From Pseudomonadota bacterium (lineage in GTDB: Bacteria; Desulfobacterota; Syntrophorhabdia; Syntrophorhabdales; Syntrophorhabdaceae): a stretch of 55,162 nucleotides of DNA. This document shows positions 50,600 to 55,162 of this stretch, piece by piece (the first letter of the stretch is position 1; each line of letters opens with the position of its first letter). The notes beneath the pieces are model-generated. The model searched no databases and was not told the origin of the DNA. It saw only the letters and a list, made by a program, of their open reading frames with translations. The translations under genes and the position numbers were made by a program. The stretch is taken from positions 1 through 55,162 of the forward strand of contig JAPLKB010000004.1 in assembly GCA_026388275.1 (NCBI GenBank), read 5' to 3'.

Positions 50600-50686
50600 C
50601 AATAACGATAAGGCTAATCCATTCGCAAGGATGGGACAGAAAGTCACGGGCCTTGCAAGTGCAAGCTGGACTGCCGTGAGTTATTG
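50600..50686 (+). promoter_or_regulatory. GEMM-I (cyclic di-GMP class I) riboswitch
   Basis: P1 is CAATAAC (50600-50606) with GTTATTG (50680-50686). The conserved AAGGC core is at 50610-50614. P2 is CCATTC-GCAA-GGATGG (50619-50634) with a GNRA tetraloop. GGGACAGAAAGTCACGGG (50633-50650) stands for the canonical GGGACGCAAAGCCNCGGG. P3 is CACGG/CCGTG (50645/50673) holding CTTGC-AAGT-GCAAG. A TATAAA box at 50580-50585 would start transcription just before P1. It lies about 90 bases before the giant repeat-protein gene. Substitutions (GCAAAGCC to AGAAAGTC; an extra base before P2) mark a variant, so ligand preference needs testing. Confidence 0.85.
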
Positions 50687-50702
50687 AACAACAGGAGAGA
50701 TT

Positions 50703-50777
50703 ATGCCAGGCAGTTTCCATGCATCCGTTAACCCCGAGGCATCAAAATCATACATCGTAAAAAGGACAATCGTATGA
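50703..50777 (+). CDS. 24-codon leader ORF between riboswitch and giant repeat protein
   Basis: It has AGGAG at five-base spacing (a better Shine-Dalgarno than the main gene), reads MPGSFHASVNPEASKSYIVK then RTIV, and its TGA overlaps the next ATG (ATGA, 50774-50777). This is a layout for translational coupling or a regulatory leader peptide. ATGCC at its start and GGCAT near its middle could pair and hide the first codon. Confidence 0.55.
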   Translation: MPGSFHASVNPEASKSYIVKRTIV

Positions 50778-53700
50778 AAACAAAAAAGACCATTTTATCC
50801 ATATTCTTACTGGCATGTACAGTGTGCTTCATAACTCTGGCTGTGCCGGATCAGGCACGGGCGTGGAGAGAATGGCCTGCGGGAACATATCCCACATATG
50901 TTACGGATTCGACCTGGAGCGAATCTATGTACAACTATGCGAATTTGGAAAACTATGCCACAATGAACTTCTCACCGGACTGGTTGAACTGGATCTTGGG
51001 TAGCCCTGCCGGGCTGTACAATAACGCCACCTATACCAACAACGGCACTGTAAACATCATCCACTATGATTGGGCGATCGGTGACGGCAATGCCTTCCTC
51101 CGGAACGGCAATACTTTCTATAACAACGGCACTGTGAACAACTACGGGAATGTTACCAGTTATTACTACTTCTACCAGGGCAACTTGTTACCATCGGTAA
51201 GTTCGGGTGTTTTTAACAACTACAATAACACGGTCTTTGAGGGCATTTTAAAGAACTACAATCAGTCCGTAGTAAACAATTACGCCGGCGCTGTCTGGGC
51301 ATTTACAAGCACAGGAGGGATTCAAAACGAAGCCGTGGTGAATAACGCCGGTACTATGACCAACAACGGCACTTACCTATATAACCGCTACGGTACTTTT
51401 AACAATTCCGGTACGCTGATAAACAGCTCCGGTGCCAAGATACTTAACCAACTGGGTACCATCAACAACTCAGGCACCCTGACTAACTATGGTATACTGG
51501 ACAATGCATGGGGCGGCGGCGGCACCATCAACAACACCGGTACGCTGAACAACTACGGCACAATCGACAACAGCGACAGCAGAAGTACGCTGATCCTTGC
51601 CGCAGGAAGCTCCTATGACTTTACCGGCGGTACGCTGAATAATTCTGGTACACTTATATTCAGACGCGACTTCACTTTAGGCGAAACAAAGGCAGGCGCT
51701 GTTAATCTCAATGGGGGCACCCTGCAGAACTATGCAGTGCTCACTAACCTTGCAGGACATACCCAGGGCAACGCCGGTACACTAAACAATAACTCCGGCG
51801 GTATACTGAACAACTACGGTATACTAAACAACTCAGGTACATTGAATCTGGCCGCAGGCAGTTTCTACAACTTTACCGGCGGTACGCTGAACAACTCAGG
51901 CGCGCTGATATTCGGCCGCGACTTTACCTTCGGCGCAGCTAATGCAGGTGTCATTAACCTCAATACGGGAAGTACGCTCCATAACTATGCAGTACTGACG
52001 AACTCAGCAGGCTATACTTTAAACAGTCCCTCCACGACCAATTACTCCGGAGCCACGCTGAACAATTACGGTACGATGAACAACTCAGGTACTCTAACGA
52101 ATGCAGGCACACTGAACATTTACGGCAACTCCGGCTGGCTTGCCAACACAGGTACTCTCACCAACTCAGGTACGCTGAACAACTCCTGGGTACTGGAAAA
52201 CAAATCCGGCGCTGCACTGACCAGTTCCGGTATACTTAACAATAATTCCACCGGCACCTTTAACAACTCCGGTACACTGACAAACTCCGGTACACTGACA
52301 AACTCCGGATATATCATCGGTACCGGCACGTACAGACAGACAGCCGGTACAACTACCAACACAGGGAGCATGAGCCAGGCATCAATAAACATCCAGAGCG
52401 GCACCTTTAATCAGCAGGCAGGCAGTCTCACAGCGCCAGGAATAACCAACAGCGGCATCTTCAACTATTCCGGAGGATCGTTAACCTTTAGCACATTCAA
52501 CAATACCGGTACATTCGATCTCACCGCAAGCAGTTCCTATGATTTTACAGGCGGCACGCTGAGCAATTCAGGAACACTTTTATTCCATAATGATTTTACC
52601 TTCGGCGGAACAAAGTCAGGCATTGTGAACCTCAATGCAGGCGGTACGCTAAAAAATTATGCGGTGCTGACAAATACAGCAGGGTATACCCAGGACAATG
52701 CCGGCACACTGGTAAACTACAATACATTGTATAACAAAAACAGCGCCACGATGAATAACACCGGTACGCTGGAGCTTGCTGCAGGAAGCTTTTATGACTT
52801 TACCGGCGGTACGCTGAATAATTCCGGCACACTTATATTCAGACGTGACTTCACTTTCGGCGCAACAAAGGCAGGCATTGTGAATCTCACGGCAGGAAGC
52901 ACGCTCAAGAACTATGCAGTGCTGACCAATCCGGCAGGGCATACGCAGGCCAATCCCGGGACTCTGATAAACTATGGCACGCTCAACAACGTCGGCTCTG
53001 TGTTTAATAATACAGGCACTCTGGAACTTGCTGCAGGAAGCTTTTATGACTTTACCGGAGGTACGCTGAACAATTCCGGAACACTTATATTCAGACGTGA
53101 CTTCACTTTCGGCGCAACAAAGGCAGGCATTGTGAATCTCACAGCAGGCGGTAAATTGAACAACTATGCAATACTGACCGGTGCTGCAGGCTATACCCTC
53201 AGCAACCCCGGTACACTGAACAATATGTCCGGCGGTACGCTGATCCTTGCCCCAGGGAACTCTTATGATTTTACGGGCGGCACACTGAATAATTCAGGAA
53301 CTTTGGAATTCAACCGTGATTTCGCCTTCGGCGAGACCAAAGCAGGCACTGTTAACCTCAATGCAGGAAGCACGCTCAAGAATTATGCGGTACTGACTAA
53401 TCGGGATGGACATACACAGGACAACGCAGGCACTGTGGTAAACTACGGCACACTGAATAATAAAGACAGCGCTGTTCTTAATAACACTGGCACGATCGAA
53501 CTTGCCGCAGGAAGCTCATACGACTTTACCGGCGGCACACTGAATAATTCCGGCATCCTGAAATTCAGAACTGACTTTGCCTTCGGCGAAACCAGGGCGG
53601 GTACCATAAACATGAATGGCGGCACACTGACAAATTATGCAGTGCTTACTAATCTGGCAGAAAATTCGCTTAACAACTTCGGTATTCTGAATAACAACTC

Positions 53701-55162
53701 CGGCAGCACGCTGAATAACTCAGGTACACTGACGAGCTACGCTGCACTGAACAATGCCGGTGTTCTGAACAACAACAATGTAATGGAACTTGCCGCAGGC
53801 AGCTTCTACAACTTTACCGGCGGTACGCTGAATAACAACGGTACGCTCATATTCCGGACTGACTTCACCTTCGGCGCATCCAATGCCGGCACCATGAACA
53901 TGAGCACAGGGAGTACACTCCAGAACTATGCCGTGCTGACCAATACAGTAGGCTATACCCTGAACAACTCCGGTACGCTGAGTAATAACTCGGGGAGCAC
54001 GCTGAGAAACTACGGTACGCTGAATAATAACGGCACGATCGAACTTGCCGCAGGAAGCTCCTATGATTTTACCGGCGGTACACTGAATAATTCCGGCACA
54101 TTGATTTTCCGGACTGACTTAACCTTCGGCGAAGCAAGAACAGGCACCATAAACCTTAATGCAGGCGGCACGCTGCAGAGTTATTCAGCGCTGACGGTCA
54201 ATGGCTATTACTATGACTGGAATTACGGGTGGATATGCTCTACACTGAACAATTCAGGTACGCTGACAAGCCGCGGCACTTTGAACAACCACGGCAATAT
54301 TAACAACTACGGCACTCTGGAACTCGCAGCAGGAAGTTCCTATGATTTCACAGACGGCACACTGAATAACAACGGTACATTGATTTTACGGACTGATTTC
54401 ACCTTCGGCGAAACCAGGGCTGGGACCATAAACCTGAACGCAGGCGGCAATCTTCAGAACTATGCTGTCCTGTCCAATGTTGGTTATATGCAGAATGGTT
54501 CCTGGTTGGATAGCTCCGGCAGCACACTGACAAACTACGGCACTCTGAATAACTCGGGCTATCTGGCCAACTACTGGGGCACGATTACAAACTCCGGCAC
54601 GCTGAATAATTATGCTGGTGCCACTCTGGAAAATTATTACAGCACGCTGAACAATAACAGCGGAGCCATGCTTAATAACTACGGCTACCTTTACAACGAC
54701 ATGACCGTGCTAACTAACTCAGGTACTCTGAACAACTCCGGCTATCTGGGCAACTCCACAATAGTAAATAACTCCGGCACACTGAACAATAATGCCGGCG
54801 GCTGGCTGGACAACTATGGTACAATCACAAATTCCGGCACGGTAGTGAACCAGGGATCAATCACCGGTTCCGGCACCTACACCCAGACTGCAGGCACCAC
54901 CGCCAATACGGGCAGCATAACCCAGGCAATAGTTGACATCCAGGGCGGTACCTTCAACCAGCAGGCAGGGTCTCTGAGCGCAGCTGCTGTTATTAACACA
55001 GGTACTTTTAATTATTCAGGCGGTGATGTATATGCCAATATCTATAATAATACAGGCGGTACAGCAAATATATCAGGAGTTAATGCTCTTACTATTAACG
55101 GAAGCGTTACAAATGCAGGTACATTTAATGTCAACACGGATTTGACTGTTACAGGAGGTTTC
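50774..55162 (+). CDS. Giant secreted Asn/Gly/Thr-rich repeat protein (adhesin-like beta-solenoid), C-terminus beyond window
   Basis: 1463 codons without a stop, running off the right edge. MKTKKTILSIFLLACTVCFI opens a signal peptide (cleavage near ARA-WRE). The mature part is short NN(S/Y)GTL units and ten copies of a larger module (YDFTGGTLNNSGTLIFRRDF, then KAGxVNLNxGGTLxNYAVLT) at 51620, 51872, 52544, 52799, 53051, 53270, 53525, 53813, 54068 and 54347. A second block (QTAGTTANTGSITQA, FNQQAGSL) occurs at 52330 and 54880. This fits a beta-helical surface adhesin of the hemagglutinin or PEP-CTERM-associated type. The start has AAGGA seven bases upstream. The anchor or secretion domain is unseen. 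G+C looks higher than in neighbouring genes. Confidence 0.9.
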   Translation, partial: MKTKKTILSIFLLACTVCFITLAVPDQARAWREWPAGTYPTYVTDSTWSESMYNYANLENYATMNFSPDWLNWILGSPAGLYNNATYTNNGTVNIIHYDWAIGDGNAFLRNGNTFYNNGTVNNYGNVTSYYYFYQGNLLPSVSSGVFNNYNNTVFEGILKNYNQSVVNNYAGAVWAFTSTGGIQNEAVVNNAGTMTNNGTYLYNRYGTFNNSGTLINSSGAKILNQLGTINNSGTLTNYGILDNAWGGGGTINNTGTLNNYGTIDNSDSRSTLILAAGSSYDFTGGTLNNSGTLIFRRDFTLGETKAGAVNLNGGTLQNYAVLTNLAGHTQGNAGTLNNNSGGILNNYGILNNSGTLNLAAGSFYNFTGGTLNNSGALIFGRDFTFGAANAGVINLNTGSTLHNYAVLTNSAGYTLNSPSTTNYSGATLNNYGTMNNSGTLTNAGTLNIYGNSGWLANTGTLTNSGTLNNSWVLENKSGAALTSSGILNNNSTGTFNNSGTLTNSGTLTNSGYIIGTGTYRQTAGTTTNTGSMSQASINIQSGTFNQQAGSLTAPGITNSGIFNYSGGSLTFSTFNNTGTFDLTASSSYDFTGGTLSNSGTLLFHNDFTFGGTKSGIVNLNAGGTLKNYAVLTNTAGYTQDNAGTLVNYNTLYNKNSATMNNTGTLELAAGSFYDFTGGTLNNSGTLIFRRDFTFGATKAGIVNLTAGSTLKNYAVLTNPAGHTQANPGTLINYGTLNNVGSVFNNTGTLELAAGSFYDFTGGTLNNSGTLIFRRDFTFGATKAGIVNLTAGGKLNNYAILTGAAGYTLSNPGTLNNMSGGTLILAPGNSYDFTGGTLNNSGTLEFNRDFAFGETKAGTVNLNAGSTLKNYAVLTNRDGHTQDNAGTVVNYGTLNNKDSAVLNNTGTIELAAGSSYDFTGGTLNNSGILKFRTDFAFGETRAGTINMNGGTLTNYAVLTNLAENSLNNFGILNNNSGSTLNNSGTLTSYAALNNAGVLNNNNVMELAAGSFYNFTGGTLNNNGTLIFRTDFTFGASNAGTMNMSTGSTLQNYAVLTNTVGYTLNNSGTLSNNSGSTLRNYGTLNNNGTIELAAGSSYDFTGGTLNNSGTLIFRTDLTFGEARTGTINLNAGGTLQSYSALTVNGYYYDWNYGWICSTLNNSGTLTSRGTLNNHGNINNYGTLELAAGSSYDFTDGTLNNNGTLILRTDFTFGETRAGTINLNAGGNLQNYAVLSNVGYMQNGSWLDSSGSTLTNYGTLNNSGYLANYWGTITNSGTLNNYAGATLENYYSTLNNNSGAMLNNYGYLYNDMTVLTNSGTLNNSGYLGNSTIVNNSGTLNNNAGGWLDNYGTITNSGTVVNQGSITGSGTYTQTAGTTANTGSITQAIVDIQGGTFNQQAGSLSAAAVINTGTFNYSGGDVYANIYNNTGGTANISGVNALTINGSVTNAGTFNVNTDLTVTGGF
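51588..54420. repeat. Higher-order tandem DNA repeat inside the giant gene
   Basis: Ten modules whose TTTACCGGCGG anchors are spaced 252, 672, 255, 252, 219, 255, 288, 255 and 279 bp, every step a multiple of three. Modules at 52799 and 53051 are nearly identical over their first 100 bp (TTCAGACGTGACTTCACTTT), implying recent duplication. Copy number could change by in-frame recombination. Confidence 0.9.

Noticed and set aside
52120-53625. Minus-strand open frames (valine/proline-rich) opposite the giant repeat gene
   Set aside because: They are mirror images of the periodic coding sequence; the plus-strand frame is open for 1463 codons with a signal peptide and ribosome-binding site.

Overview
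The window looks like a chromosomal segment of a strictly anaerobic, Gram-negative, aromatic- or fatty-acid-degrading (probably syntrophic) deltaproteobacterium in the broad sense. Supporting genes are an EtfAB/FixCX electron-transfer operon with an acyl-CoA dehydrogenase, indolepyruvate:ferredoxin oxidoreductase, a three-subunit molybdenum hydroxylase with a CoxG-like partner, a PaaK-type aryl-CoA ligase beside a glutaconyl-CoA decarboxylase-type carboxyltransferase, an outer-membrane porin, an orphan TRAP binding protein and LPS-type kinases. The lineage is inference from gene content, not from a marker gene.

Layout. 1-6.4 kb (minus strand): 5' end of pyruvate phosphate dikinase, a dodecin, then acd-fixC-fixX-etfB-etfA. 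6.4-9.1 kb: two small genes among non-coding DNA full of hairpin-rich dispersed repeats. 9.1-12.2 kb: glycosyltransferase, a protein with two kinase domains in tandem, and a cysteine-rich membrane protein. 12.3-18.6 kb: small housekeeping and stress genes (release-factor-like rescue protein, hydrolase, Hsp20, Nfu), a 30-residue lysine-rich protein, a REC-GGDEF diguanylate cyclase and an M20 peptidase. 18.8-23.8 kb: iorAB and an M16 peptidase. 24-31 kb: tRNA-Ala, acyl-CoA synthetase, a VNTR, HAD phosphatase, class V aminotransferase, an iscS-like/iscU pair, tRNA-Cys and tRNA-Gly. 31.3-39.2 kb: porin, molybdenum hydroxylase operon, TRAP binding protein. 39.2-46.3 kb: a probable 6S RNA, hybrid histidine kinase, pentapeptide-repeat ion channel, PaaK-like ligase with a 50-residue partner, and a GcdA-like carboxyltransferase. 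46.4-49.3 kb: bioF-bioA. 49.3-50.4 kb: YchF-like P-loop protein. 50.6-55.2 kb: a GEMM-I (cyclic di-GMP) riboswitch, a 24-codon leader ORF and the first 1463 codons of a giant Asn/Gly/Thr-rich secreted repeat protein that runs off the window.

How the genes fit together. Acyl-CoA dehydrogenase electrons should pass to EtfAB and on to the FixCX quinone/ferredoxin module. IorAB, the acyl-CoA synthetases, the molybdenum hydroxylase and the carboxyltransferase can activate and process aryl or acyl acids. The diguanylate cyclase and the GEMM element suggest cyclic-di-GMP control of the surface protein.

The two points most worth following are (1) the riboswitch, leader ORF and giant-repeat-protein arrangement at the right end and (2) the IscS homologue at 28469-29689, which keeps its catalytic-loop cysteine but has lost the PLP Schiff-base lysine (Gln) and a second PLP contact, next to a normal IscU. 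The latter resembles the degenerate IscS described in Archaeoglobus fulgidus.
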